Of a stretch of 64,000 nt of DNA, positions 9,673-18,818 are shown in pieces. Position 1 is the stretch's first letter; each line of letters opens with the position of its first letter. The notes below the pieces were generated by a model. It was not told where the DNA came from and made no database searches. It saw only the letters and a list, made by a program, of their open reading frames with translations. The DNA comes from Edaphobacter acidisoli. Its GTDB lineage: Bacteria > Acidobacteriota > Terriglobia > Terriglobales > Acidobacteriaceae. The position numbers and the translations under genes were made by a program. The stretch lies in assembly GCF_014642855.1 (NCBI RefSeq), contig NZ_BMJB01000001.1, positions 62,001 through 126,000 of the forward strand, written 5' to 3'.

Positions 9673-10830
9673 ATGGCGGAGGCAATGAAGCGCGGGTTTG
9701 CGACGCGGGCGATTCACGATGGGCAGGAGCCGGAGAAGCTGACCGGCGCCGTAAACGTTCCGATCTTTTTGACTTCGACGTATCAGCAGGAAGAGATTGG
9801 AAAGAATAAAGGTCATGAGTATGCGCGGCTGACGAACCCTACGCGCGACGCGCTGGAAGAAAGCCTGTGCTCGCTTGAAGGCGGGACGAGCGCGCATGTG
9901 TTCGGCTCCGGCATGGCTGCGATTACCGCGCTGTGCACGATGATGAAGTCGGGCGATCACGTGGTCTGCTCGGACAATGTGTACGGCGGCACGGCGCGCG
10001 TCTTCGACAAGGTGCTGGCCAACTATGGGTTGACGTTTACCTATGTCGATTCGAGTGTGACAGAAAATGTCGCCGCGGCGATTCGTCCGGAGACGCGGCT
10101 GGTCCACATCGAGACGCCGACCAATCCGATGATGGCGATCACCGATATTGCTGCCGTGGCGAGGATTTGCCACGAGCGCGGTGTGGAGCTGAGTGTCGAT
10201 AACACTTTCTTATCACCCTATTTGCAGCAGCCTATCGCCATGGGCGCGGACATCGTGATGCACTCGACGACGAAGTTCCTGAACGGCCATTCGGATGGGC
10301 TTGGTGGCGTGCTGATTTGCACGAAGCCGGAGCAGGCGGAGCGGTTTCGTTTTGTGCAGAAGTGCACAGGCGGGATTCTGTCGCCGTTTGAGAGCTATCT
10401 GCTGCTGCGCGGCGTGAAGACGCTGGCCGTGCGGATGAAGCAGCACGATGCGAACGGGCGCGTGGTGGCGCGGTTTCTGGAAGGGCATCCGAAGGTGAAG
10501 GCGGTGTTCTATCCGGGGCTTGAGTCGCATCCGCAGCATGGGCTGGCGGTGCGGCAACAGCGCGGGTTTGGGTCGATGCTCTCGATTGAGCTGGGGTCGC
10601 TCGAAAACGCGAACCGCTTTGCGAAGTCGCTGCGGCTGGGCTTTCTCGCAGAATCGTTGGGCGGCGTGGAGACGCTGGTGTGTCATCCGGCGACGATGAC
10701 CCACGCGGCCATTGGCCCCGAAGGTCGCGCGCGGTTGGGGATTACCGATGGGCTGATGCGCATCTCTGTGGGGATCGAGGACGTTGAGGACATTGTCGCT
10801 GACCTGGAGCAGGCGCTGGATCAGGTGTAG
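9673..10830 (+). CDS. Cystathionine gamma-lyase / gamma-synthase family enzyme (PLP)
   Basis: 385 residues, Cys/Met-metabolism PLP family. The PLP lysine is K201 in HSTTKFLNGHSD. Other family blocks are YARLTNPTRDALE (about 50-62), FGSGMAAITA, ETPTNPMM and SLGGVETL. Could act as cystathionine gamma-lyase, gamma-synthase or homocysteine-forming lyase; the coupling to the beta-synthase-like gene 21 bases upstream favours gamma-lyase in reverse transsulfuration. The downstream gene converges with an eight-base gap. Confidence 0.87.
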   Translation: MAEAMKRGFATRAIHDGQEPEKLTGAVNVPIFLTSTYQQEEIGKNKGHEYARLTNPTRDALEESLCSLEGGTSAHVFGSGMAAITALCTMMKSGDHVVCSDNVYGGTARVFDKVLANYGLTFTYVDSSVTENVAAAIRPETRLVHIETPTNPMMAITDIAAVARICHERGVELSVDNTFLSPYLQQPIAMGADIVMHSTTKFLNGHSDGLGGVLICTKPEQAERFRFVQKCTGGILSPFESYLLLRGVKTLAVRMKQHDANGRVVARFLEGHPKVKAVFYPGLESHPQHGLAVRQQRGFGSMLSIELGSLENANRFAKSLRLGFLAESLGGVETLVCHPATMTHAAIGPEGRARLGITDGLMRISVGIEDVEDIVADLEQALDQV

Positions 10831-10838
10831 CGTCGGCG

Positions 10839-11309
10839 TCAGGAGCGCTCTCCGACGTGAAGCCGGACGATCTGATGAGGCTGTGCAATGACGCGGAAGG
10901 TGGCGATGTTGCCGGTCGTGTCTGTGGGCTGTGGGTCGGAGTCGATGCTCCAGCCTTTGCGGAGGGGTTGGCTGATCACGAAGGTGACGGCGCTCGAAGT
11001 TGTGTTCTGAAGCACGTACTCGCGTTCGCTGATATAGACGCGGATGTTTTTAGGGCCTTTGGTTGTCGTGTTCGGCTCGATATGGCTGGATGCAAGTTGG
11101 CTTTCGAGATGACATACGACATGATCGTAGCGGTAATGCAGCTTTGGGTTAGGGATGGTAGCCGTTGGCGAGGGCTGCGTCACGATGCGGCAGCGTGAAT
11201 CCACGTGAATCTCAGTTGGTGTGGGCGATGGAAATTGTTGGGCGATGAGCGTGGCAGCGGCAAGGACGGAGGCAGAGACGGTTGCAAAAGAGACAGCAGA
11301 CAGCTTCAT
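10839..11309 (-). CDS. Small exported protein of unknown function
   Basis: 156 residues with a signal peptide (about 1-23). The mature part has two cysteines (one in SRCRIV, one in HVVCHLE) that could form a disulfide. Its C-terminal half (REYVLQNTTSSAVTF, then HPxRxGW-like RKGWSIDSDPQPTD, then a PHQIVRLHV ending) resembles the last beta-sandwich of DUF4139-type proteins, which is suggestive only. Stands between convergent and divergent neighbours. Confidence 0.6.
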   Translation of the reverse strand: MKLSAVSFATVSASVLAAATLIAQQFPSPTPTEIHVDSRCRIVTQPSPTATIPNPKLHYRYDHVVCHLESQLASSHIEPNTTTKGPKNIRVYISEREYVLQNTTSSAVTFVISQPLRKGWSIDSDPQPTDTTGNIATFRVIAQPHQIVRLHVGERS

Positions 11310-11440
11310 GGACGAAGCTCCGAATTTGAGATGCCATCATCATACTTCGTACCAAAAACGCTTCAATCAATTTCACTGTTTCGACTATACAAAATTGTGA
11401 TAGATATATTAGTTTCTATTATGCACTTGCAGGAGCTTGC

Positions 11441-12598
11441 ATGTTCGGGTTGACTCAGGAACAGGAGCAGTTGCGCAGAGAGGTCCGCGAATTTGCCGAG
11501 CGCGAGGTGAAGCCGCACGTCGCGGAGTGGGACGAGAAGAGCCAGTTTCCGCATGAGGTGGTGAAGAAGCTGGGCGCGATGGGGCTGATGGGTGTGATCT
11601 TTCCCGAGTCGCTGGGCGGCGCGGGGATGGGCTATGTGGAGTACGTGCTGGCCGTGGAAGAGCTCTCGCGCGTAGATGGCAGCATCGGGATTATTGTGGC
11701 TTCGCACAACTCGCTTTGTACGAACCACATTATGCTGGCGGGCAACGATGAACAACGTAAGCGTTGGGTGACGAAGCTGGCGAGCGGCGAGTGGCTGGGC
11801 GCGTGGGGACTGACTGAGCCGGGGTCGGGCTCGGATGCAGGTGGGCTTCGCACGACGGCTACGAAGCGCGGCGATGGCTGGGTGCTGAATGGGTCGAAGA
11901 CGTTCATCACGAATGGGAGCTATGCGAACTGCGTGCTGGTGCTGGCCGCAACTGACAAAGAGAAGGGAACGCATGGAGGCATTTCGGCGTTTGTGGTGGA
12001 GCGAGGGACGAAGGGGTTTCGCTCGGGCAAGAAGGAGAACAAACTCGGGCTGCGTGCGAGCGATACCGCTGAGTTGATCTTCGAGGACTGCGAGATTCCC
12101 ACAGAGAACCTTGTCGGCAAAGAGGGCGATGGCTTCAAGGACGCAATGCGCGTGCTGGATGGCGGGAGAATTTCGATTGCGGCGTTGAGCCTGGGGATGG
12201 CGCGCGGTGCGCTCGATGCTGCGGTGGAATATGCGCAGCAGCGGAAGCAGTTTGGCAAACCGATCAGCGAGTTTCAGGCAATTCAGTTCAAGTTTGCCGA
12301 TATGGCGACAGAGTTGGATGCGGCCTGGCTGCTGACGATGCGCGCGGCTCAGATGAAGGATGCGGGGATGCGCGTGACGCGCGAGTCGGCGATGGCGAAG
12401 CTGTATGCGAGCGAGGCCGCGTGCAGAATCTGCGACGCTGGCGTGCAGATTCACGGAGGGTATGGGTTCATCAAGGACTATCCGGCGGAGAAGTTTTACC
12501 GCGACGTGAGGCTGTGCCCGATCGGCGAAGGCACGAGTGAGATTCAGCGCATGGTGATTGCGCGCGAGATTCTGGGGAAGATGCCTTCGCGCGGCTGA
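11441..12598 (+). CDS. Acyl-CoA dehydrogenase
   Basis: 385 residues, FAD-dependent first oxidation of short or branched acyl-CoA in the cytoplasm. Domains in order: N-terminal helical domain (about 1-115), beta domain with [14 protein letters not shown] (about 122-135), and C-terminal helical domain with [20 protein letters not shown] and the signature [16 protein letters not shown]. The catalytic glutamate position of SCAD-type enzymes is filled in IGEGTSEIQ (about Glu363). The ligand of the electron-transferring flavoprotein is not encoded nearby, so the substrate cannot be told. Just after the stop is a short direct repeat. Confidence 0.92.
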   Translation: MFGLTQEQEQLRREVREFAEREVKPHVAEWDEKSQFPHEVVKKLGAMGLMGVIFPESLGGAGMGYVEYVLAVEELSRVDGSIGIIVASHNSLCTNHIMLAGNDEQRKRWVTKLASGEWLGAWGLTEPGSGSDAGGLRTTATKRGDGWVLNGSKTFITNGSYANCVLVLAATDKEKGTHGGISAFVVERGTKGFRSGKKENKLGLRASDTAELIFEDCEIPTENLVGKEGDGFKDAMRVLDGGRISIAALSLGMARGALDAAVEYAQQRKQFGKPISEFQAIQFKFADMATELDAAWLLTMRAAQMKDAGMRVTRESAMAKLYASEAACRICDAGVQIHGGYGFIKDYPAEKFYRDVRLCPIGEGTSEIQRMVIAREILGKMPSRG

Positions 12599-12626
12599 GT
12601 TGCTCAGAGGTCTGAGTTGCTTAGAG
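12596..12626. repeat. 14-base direct repeat at the end of the acyl-CoA dehydrogenase gene
   Basis: TGAGTTGCTCAGAG at 12596-12609 recurs as TGAGTTGCTTAGAG at 12613-12626 (one mismatch, 17-base period). The first copy includes the dehydrogenase stop and the second reaches the stop of the convergent amidohydrolase. Looks like a small slippage duplication. Confidence 0.7.
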
Positions 12627-13514
12627 ATTAAAGGGCCAGACGCGCTGGACTGTTTTATAGAGAATCTGTTCGTGATCTTCAGGCGGCAGAAAGCCGAGAT
12701 GATCGCGGAAGAGCGAGACGGCCTGTGCGTAGGAGAGGTCCTTCAGGCAGATAGGCCAGTCGGTTCCCCACATCAGGCGATTGGCGCCGAAGGTGCGGTA
12801 GAGATGTTTGACCTGCTCGGCGGAATCTGCGTAAGGATAGGGCTGCTTCGAGAGCGACCACATGTGCGAGATTTTGACGAAGACCTTCGGATAGCGTGCC
12901 AGGGCGAGTAACAGATCGAGTTGTTCCGGCTGACCGAGCGGGCAGTCGGCCATGTGGTCGATGACGACGGTGAGGTCGGGGTTCTGCTCGATGAGTGGGA
13001 TGAGGTCGGTCATGCGCGTGACTGGCGCGAGGATCGTCATGGGGACTTTGAGTTGGGCGCAGCGGCGCCAGAGCGGCGGCATCAGCGGGCCTCGAATCCA
13101 GTCGCCTTCTGGCGTAGCGGATGGACTGAGGCGGACACCGTGGAAGCCTTGCACTTCGGTGAGGCGGCTGAGTTGATCGGGGGCCGCGGGGTCTTCGGGG
13201 TTGACGCGGCAGACACCTTTGAACGTGCGTGGATAGCGTTTGAGCACGCTGGCAAGATAGCTGTTATCCCACTTGTAATGGATGACCTGGATGAGCACGG
13301 TGCGCGCGACGTGATTGCTGTGCATCAGGCCGAGGAGTGTCTCCACGGTTGCGTTGTCGGGCTGCGGATGCGCTCCAGGTGCGAAAGGGAAGGCTGGGTC
13401 GCGCTTCCAGACGTGCACGTGTGAGTCGATGAGTAGCTGTTGAGATTCCGCGCGCACTTGTTGCGTTGGCATGGACAGCGCGAGTGAGCTGGCGAGAAAG
13501 CGGCGGCGGTCCAC
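12621..13514 (-). CDS. Exported amidohydrolase (amidohydrolase_2, TIM barrel)
   Basis: 297 residues. The N-terminus MDRRRFLASS resembles a twin-arginine signal, although the hydrophobic part is short. DSHVHVW (HxH at 32 and 34), VVIDHMAD (metal His) and GTDWP near the C-terminus (metal Asp) give the amidohydrolase_2 metal site. Family members act as lactonases or decarboxylases on cyclic acids; sugar lactone hydrolysis is plausible given the surrounding glycosidase genes, but the substrate is not shown. Lies 39 bases upstream of the GH2 stop, with same orientation. Confidence 0.8.
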   Translation of the reverse strand: MDRRRFLASSLALSMPTQQVRAESQQLLIDSHVHVWKRDPAFPFAPGAHPQPDNATVETLLGLMHSNHVARTVLIQVIHYKWDNSYLASVLKRYPRTFKGVCRVNPEDPAAPDQLSRLTEVQGFHGVRLSPSATPEGDWIRGPLMPPLWRRCAQLKVPMTILAPVTRMTDLIPLIEQNPDLTVVIDHMADCPLGQPEQLDLLLALARYPKVFVKISHMWSLSKQPYPYADSAEQVKHLYRTFGANRLMWGTDWPICLKDLSYAQAVSLFRDHLGFLPPEDHEQILYKTVQRVWPFNL

Positions 13515-13553
13515 GATGCGGTCTTCTCCTGCAAACAGTGGCCAAAGATGCGG

Positions 13554-16031
13554 CTAGAAACTGCGCTGCACGCTGGTAAGTTTAGCTGGCGTGGCCTGCA
13601 GCGTGATAGTGGACGGTGGCAGGCCCGGAGCCGCGGCGGTTACAACGATCTTTCCTGAAGGCGCGGTGGCGCGGACGATGGCGATGGCGTTGCCATCGTA
13701 GAGCTTGCGATCGGTGGCGTGGAAGGGATCGTGGTCGTAGAGGTTGCCGTTGCCGACGGCGATGATCTTTGCCGGGCCGGAGATGGTGAAGTGGACGCGC
13801 GTCTCGCTGTCGGGGATGACGGTGCCGTTTGCGTCTTCGAGGGTTGCGGTGAGGTAGGCAACGTCGTTCCAGTCTGGCGTGAGTGTTGGTGCGGTTTCGC
13901 GCGTTGGCTTGTTGGTGAGATGCGCGGCGGCGAGGCCGGTTGAGAGTGCGAGGCGTGCGGGTGCTCCTGCGGTGCGGAGTTCGTCTTCGGCGACGATCTT
14001 TCCGTTGGTGCGCGCGATGGCTTTGAGCGTGCCGGAGGCGTAGGGCACATCGTACGTGATGGGGCTGGCGTCGGGGTGCAGTTTTTGCGCGCCGAGCGAT
14101 TTGCCGTTGAGGAAGAGTTCGACCTCATCGGCGTTGGTGTAGACCTCGACGTGTTCGATGTGTGGTGACTGATCCTTCGGTGTCCAATCAAGCAGGAGCG
14201 ACGGGCCGAAGCGAGTGGTGGGGTCGAGTGGTGTCTTTGGCGTGACTTGCTGGCTGTTGGAAGTGGGTGAAGCGTAGCCGGGGTCGGTGGGCGAGCGGCG
14301 CGCGGGCACGATGCGGCGGGCGATGCGGACCATCGGGGCGGTGCTCCACCAGGACTGGCGCTCGAATGCGCGTGCGCGGGGGAACGAGGTGGTGAGCAAC
14401 AGTCCGCTGCCTGCACCGATGCGCGGCCAGCGACCGGCCTCGCCGAGATAGTCGATGCCGGTCCAGAGGAACTGTCCGGAGTACTCAGGATGATCACGCA
14501 TTGCAACCCACTGGTTGCGGTCGTGCGTGTTCTCGGTGCCGATGATCTTGCGTGTAGGCTTCTGCGCGTGTGCGGCGAGAATCTCCTGCTCGCGGTAGTT
14601 CTGGCCGATGACGTCGAGCAGGTCGGCGAGGCCGTCGGTGTAGTCGTGCGAGGCGTTGGGCCGGAAGAGCGCTTGCGTGACGGGACGCGTGAGGTCGTTG
14701 GCGTGCGCGGTGGCGACGAGGCGCTTGAGAATGGGGATGGCGATATCGGGATGCGGCGTGTCGTGAATCTCGTTGCCGACGGACCAGAGGATGATGCTGG
14801 GATGGTTGCGGTCGCGCTGGATGGCAGACGCTTCGTCGCGCTCGGACCAGTCGCGGAAGTAGAGGTGGTAGTCGTAGCGGTTTTTGCCGACGGTCCAGCA
14901 GTCGAAGAACTCGTCCATGACGAGAAAGCCCATGCGATCTGCGAGATCGAGGAACTCCGGCGCGGGAGGGTTGTGCGCGGTGCGGATGGCGTTGACCCCG
15001 AGTGCGCGCAGAGCGGTGAGGCGACGTTGCCACGCGGCGAGCGGGACCGCGGTGCCGAGTGCGCCTGCGTCAGTGTGCAGAGCTGCGCCGTAGATTTTGT
15101 GATGGACACCGTTCAGGAAGAAACCTTTGTCGGCGTCGAAGTGAAACTCGCGAATGCCGAAGGGGACGTCTTCGTTGTCGATGGCTTTGCCGTCGCGCAC
15201 GAGCGTTGCCTTTGCGGTGTAGAGCGCGCCGTGGCCGAGGTCCCAGCGGTTGGGGTTGGTAATGCTGGTCTCGGCGGTGAGGTCGGCTGTCTGGTTGGGT
15301 GCGAGCGTCTGCGCAGGTGAGGTGAAGGTTTTGACCGCGTGGCCATTGGGCGCAACAAGCGTGATGGAGAGCGAGATTTTTGCGGAGCGATCTGACTGAT
15401 TGATGATGGTGTCGCGGACGTGGATGGTTGCGCGTGCGGCTGAGACCGCAGGTGTGGTGACGAAGGTCCCCCACTGTGCGATGTGTGTGTTGGAGACGGT
15501 GATGAGGCGGACCTGGCGGTTGATGCCTGCTCCGGGATACCAGCGTGAGGCGGGCTGCTCGGAGTCGTCGACGCGGACGGCGATGGTGTTTGAGCCGGCG
15601 TGGAGATGTGGCGTCAGGTCGTAGTAGAAGCTGGTGTAGCCGTAGGGATGGTGGCCGAGCAGTGCGCCGTTGATGTAGACATCGCTGTTGGCCATGACGC
15701 CGTCGAAGACGATGTAGGTGTGATGGTCGGGCGCGGGGTTGAACTCGAACGTTTTGCGATACCAGCCGATGCCCGCGGGAAAGAAGCCTCCGCCCTGGCC
15801 GGTGGTGTTGCTGGGATCGACGGGCCCGGCGATGGCCCAGTCGTGCGGGAGCGTGACGGTCTGCCACGAAGAGTCGTCGAAGGTGGGCTGCTGTGCGTTC
15901 GATGCGTCGGATTGGAGAAAGCGCCAGCCAGAGTCAAATGACTGGATGTTGCGTGGATGCGTTGAGTGTTGTGCAACGAGGGCGGATGTCGCGAGAAGAA
16001 CCGTGGCGAGAAGAAGAATTCGGCGGTGCAT
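13554..16031 (-). CDS. Glycoside hydrolase family 2 (beta-galactosidase-like), secreted
   Basis: 825 residues from ATG 16031, chosen for AGGAG just upstream and because it starts a signal peptide (about 3-20). Order: jelly-roll sugar-binding domain (about 25-185), immunoglobulin-like domain (to about 290), TIM barrel (about 300-590), then C-terminal Ig/DUF4982-like and Big-like domains. The acid/base is Glu421 in SVGNEIHD; the nucleophile is probably Glu500 in IIGTENTH. Hydrolyses beta-linked sugars from plant polymers or oligosaccharides outside the cytoplasm; galactoside versus other specificity cannot be fixed. Next to the PL22-like gene, consistent with pectin or side-chain breakdown. Confidence 0.87.
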   Translation of the reverse strand: MHRRILLLATVLLATSALVAQHSTHPRNIQSFDSGWRFLQSDASNAQQPTFDDSSWQTVTLPHDWAIAGPVDPSNTTGQGGGFFPAGIGWYRKTFEFNPAPDHHTYIVFDGVMANSDVYINGALLGHHPYGYTSFYYDLTPHLHAGSNTIAVRVDDSEQPASRWYPGAGINRQVRLITVSNTHIAQWGTFVTTPAVSAARATIHVRDTIINQSDRSAKISLSITLVAPNGHAVKTFTSPAQTLAPNQTADLTAETSITNPNRWDLGHGALYTAKATLVRDGKAIDNEDVPFGIREFHFDADKGFFLNGVHHKIYGAALHTDAGALGTAVPLAAWQRRLTALRALGVNAIRTAHNPPAPEFLDLADRMGFLVMDEFFDCWTVGKNRYDYHLYFRDWSERDEASAIQRDRNHPSIILWSVGNEIHDTPHPDIAIPILKRLVATAHANDLTRPVTQALFRPNASHDYTDGLADLLDVIGQNYREQEILAAHAQKPTRKIIGTENTHDRNQWVAMRDHPEYSGQFLWTGIDYLGEAGRWPRIGAGSGLLLTTSFPRARAFERQSWWSTAPMVRIARRIVPARRSPTDPGYASPTSNSQQVTPKTPLDPTTRFGPSLLLDWTPKDQSPHIEHVEVYTNADEVELFLNGKSLGAQKLHPDASPITYDVPYASGTLKAIARTNGKIVAEDELRTAGAPARLALSTGLAAAHLTNKPTRETAPTLTPDWNDVAYLTATLEDANGTVIPDSETRVHFTISGPAKIIAVGNGNLYDHDPFHATDRKLYDGNAIAIVRATAPSGKIVVTAAAPGLPPSTITLQATPAKLTSVQRSF

Positions 16032-16115
16032 GTGACTCCTGTTGCCCTCGACGAGATTTGTGGAGCTGCGGAAGCCCATGTCTCAAAAGCGAGACCTGGG
16101 CTCCCGCATGATTTG

Positions 16116-17558
16116 CTACCTGGGAGTTCCGGTTGGTGTGGGCATGGTTGGGTTGTATTTCGTCGCAAGCTCCGGCGTGGACTGCACGTCGGCTGCCGGT
16201 GGGTTGACTGCTTTTTTCACCTCGACGCCGAAGACGTAGCTGGGGCCGAACATGTTGCTGGTAAAGATGACCATGCTCTTGTCGGGCGTAAAGCGGACGT
16301 TGGGCTCTTCGCGGTAGTTGTGATGCGACATGTTGACGAGGTGCTCGGCCTGGAAGACGCCTGGTTGCCAGAAGGCTGGATCGTTGATCGCGCCCTGGCC
16401 TGTAATCATGCGTGGATGGAAGAGCTCGAGCCACTCACCGTCCGGAGCCTTCGCGACCTGGCCGGGATCGCCGCCATCGCCGCAGAAGAGGTCGAGGTCG
16501 CGTGTGAGGTTGAAGTGAATCGACCACTCGTTGCGCTGCATGTGGTACGCGGTGCGGCGGCCTGTTTCGAGGTTATAGCCGGCGAGGAAGAAGTCTTCGC
16601 CCTTGGGATACTGCCAGTCGTACCAGATGGTCTTGCCGTCGAGGCCCCAGAACTCGTGGCCTGCAATCTCCATGTACATGGTGCGCTTGTGGATGAGCGT
16701 GTTGTGCGTGCCATCGGTGTGGATCATCCAGATGCGATCGACCTTCTGCCAGGGGCCTTCGTGGCAATACATCAGCAGGTCGGGGTCGGTGGGTGAGAAG
16801 AGCAGATGATTGACCCAGTCGGTGGAGTGAAGCAGTATCTTCACATCGCCGGGTTTTTCGCCGTTGGGACCGGGCTCAAGCCGGATGGTGAAGAGCACGA
16901 GCGGAAGATGCGCAGCGAGTCGGCGCTCCATCATCTCGCCTTTGCTCTGGGGCTGGTAGTGCGGACCCTGGCTCGCGCTGGCTACGCGGTTGTCGGTCTT
17001 GCGCGCATTGGGAAGATTGGAGCCGTATTCCTGGTTCTGGTGGTCGCCCTCGATGTAGGTTCCAGCAGCAAGTGTCTCGTCGGCGTTGACGCTGACGATG
17101 TTCATGTGAGCAGGCAGGTCGATGAGTTTGCGTACTTCTCCGGTGTTCGTGTTGGCCTTGTAGACCGAAGTGACGCGGGTGGTGGGGTCGGTCTTGGTGA
17201 AGAAGATGCTGTTGGTTTTGTGGCCGACGACGAGCGCATGGACGTTGCCGAGCCAGAAGCCGCGATGGTTGGTTTCATTCGCTGGTCTGGGCGGATTGGG
17301 CACGAGCAGGCGCGTCTTTCTGGTTGCGAGATCGAGCACGTGGATGCCGTCGGGCGCGGTGTAGACCATCTGCTTCTCGTCGGGCGTGTAGGCATTGACG
17401 TTGAAGTAGAAGGCGCCGGAGTTGGGTTCGTTGGAGAGGCGCCAGACACGGTGGCCTGTGTCCTGATCGACCCAGGTGGTGGGCGGCGTTTGTGCGGCAA
17501 GCGGCAGGGCAATAGCGAGCGCAAGCGCTGACACAGCAAAGCGCATGAGTTTAGGCAT
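16116..17558 (-). CDS. Oligogalacturonate lyase-like protein (PL22-type beta-propeller), secreted
   Basis: 480 residues with a signal peptide (about 5-23, ending LAAQ). Repeated propeller-blade sequences include RVWRLSNEPNSGAFYF, KQMVYTAPDGIHVLDL, HLLFSPTDPDLLMYCHEGPW and GHEFWGLDGKTIWYDW. The near-C-terminal block with QAEHLVNMSHHNYREEPNV matches the metal-binding region of PL22 oligogalacturonate lyases. Classical PL22 enzymes are cytoplasmic; an exported form is the less usual feature. Cleaves unsaturated oligogalacturonides if the assignment is right. A TolB-like propeller without lyase activity is the main alternative. Confidence 0.78.
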   Translation of the reverse strand: MPKLMRFAVSALALAIALPLAAQTPPTTWVDQDTGHRVWRLSNEPNSGAFYFNVNAYTPDEKQMVYTAPDGIHVLDLATRKTRLLVPNPPRPANETNHRGFWLGNVHALVVGHKTNSIFFTKTDPTTRVTSVYKANTNTGEVRKLIDLPAHMNIVSVNADETLAAGTYIEGDHQNQEYGSNLPNARKTDNRVASASQGPHYQPQSKGEMMERRLAAHLPLVLFTIRLEPGPNGEKPGDVKILLHSTDWVNHLLFSPTDPDLLMYCHEGPWQKVDRIWMIHTDGTHNTLIHKRTMYMEIAGHEFWGLDGKTIWYDWQYPKGEDFFLAGYNLETGRRTAYHMQRNEWSIHFNLTRDLDLFCGDGGDPGQVAKAPDGEWLELFHPRMITGQGAINDPAFWQPGVFQAEHLVNMSHHNYREEPNVRFTPDKSMVIFTSNMFGPSYVFGVEVKKAVNPPAADVQSTPELATKYNPTMPTPTGTPR

Positions 17559-17613
17559 GATACAAAGCTCCTTTTGCTGGCGAGAGATTTATACACCGTT
17601 GACGATGCAGTAG

Positions 17614-17626
17614 GGAAATAGTTTCC
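17614..17626. promoter_or_regulatory. Short palindrome upstream of the PL22-like gene
   Basis: GGAAATAGTTTCC (five-base arms, three-base spacer), followed by an imperfect second dyad to about 17637. It lies 55 bases upstream of the lyase start. The GAAA...TTTC shape recalls IclR/KdgR operators of pectin genes, but the match is short. Confidence 0.3.
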
Positions 17627-17720
17627 AAATGGGAACTTTAATTTTTCAAAGCTCTTGCAGGTGTCGTTGATGGGCGTGTGCGAAGGTGAGTTATAGCAAG
17701 GGCCGAACTACACTGAAGAT

Positions 17721-18818
17721 ATGAGCAGGACGGCAACTTCTTCGGTCAGTTCATTTCAAGAGATTGCGACGAAGGTCGCGGACGGCAGGCGCGTGGAACG
17801 CGAAGAGGCGCGCTGGCTGTGGCAGAATGCGTCGGACGAGGAGTTGCGCTCGCTGGCCGCTGTGGTGCGTGGGCGGTTTCATCAGCCGGGCTCGTGCACG
17901 TACATGGTGATGCGGATTATCAACTACACCAATGTGTGTGTGGCCCAGTGCGACTACTGCGCGTTCTATCGGCTGCCGGGGCAGGAGGGCGGCTACGTGC
18001 TGAGCCAGGATGAGGTCTTCCGCAAGCTCGACGAGTTGCTCGTTCTTGGCGGAGATTTAGCTGCGTTCAACGGCGGCTTCAATCCGCATCTTCCGCTCAG
18101 CTACTACTGCGACCTGTTTGCGGGGATTCGCGCGCGCTATGGCGAGCGGCTGGAGTTCTACGCGCTGACGATTGCGGAGTTTATGTATCTGGCCGATCAC
18201 GCGAAGCTGAGCTATGCCGACGCTGCAGCGCGGCTGAAGGCCGCAGGTGTGCGGTGGATTACAGGCGGCGGCTCAGAGATTTTGACGGAGGAGTTTCGCG
18301 CGCGGCACTCGAAGTTCAAGTACACCGTTCGGGAGTACTTCGAAGCGCAACGGGCCATCCTGGATGCAGGTTTGAAGACGACAGCGACGATGGTGATTGG
18401 CTTCGACGAGACACTCGACGAACGGCTGGAGCATCTGGAACGCACGCGTCAGTTTCAGGACGAGACGGGCGGATTGGCGAGCTTTCTCTGCTGGACGTTC
18501 AAACCGTACTTCACGCAACTGGGCGGCATCGAAATCAGCACACAGGAGTATCTGAGGCATCTTGCGTTGTCGCGGATTTATCTGGACAACATTCCACGCA
18601 TCCGCACGTCGGTGCTGACGCAGAATGAGAAGGCGCTCGAAGGATTGAACTATGGTGCGGATGACTTCGATCTGCCGATTGAAGATGAGGTGACGCAGAA
18701 GGCAGGCGCAACGATCAGCCTCGACTTCGAGCGGATACTCAGCTACGCGCGAGAGCTTGGGTTTGAGCCGACGTATCGGCATGTTGCGCTGGGAGCTGTC
18801 GACGCCGCGCGCACCTAG
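17721..18818 (+). CDS. mqnC: Cyclic dehypoxanthinyl futalosine synthase (radical SAM)
   Basis: 365 residues, normal for MqnC. The radical-SAM cluster motif is CVAQCDYC (Cys73, Cys77, Cys80), preceded by the family stretch INYTNVC. Further blocks are AFNGGFNPHLPL, ITGGGSEIL and the C-terminal ISLDFERILSYARELGF. It cyclises dehypoxanthine futalosine in the futalosine route to menaquinone. CofH and MqnE are relatives, but the NYTNVC..CDYCAFYR pattern and length fit MqnC. No other mqn gene is in the window. Its stop abuts the stop of the convergent FAD gene with no base between. Confidence 0.9.
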   Translation: MSRTATSSVSSFQEIATKVADGRRVEREEARWLWQNASDEELRSLAAVVRGRFHQPGSCTYMVMRIINYTNVCVAQCDYCAFYRLPGQEGGYVLSQDEVFRKLDELLVLGGDLAAFNGGFNPHLPLSYYCDLFAGIRARYGERLEFYALTIAEFMYLADHAKLSYADAAARLKAAGVRWITGGGSEILTEEFRARHSKFKYTVREYFEAQRAILDAGLKTTATMVIGFDETLDERLEHLERTRQFQDETGGLASFLCWTFKPYFTQLGGIEISTQEYLRHLALSRIYLDNIPRIRTSVLTQNEKALEGLNYGADDFDLPIEDEVTQKAGATISLDFERILSYARELGFEPTYRHVALGAVDAART

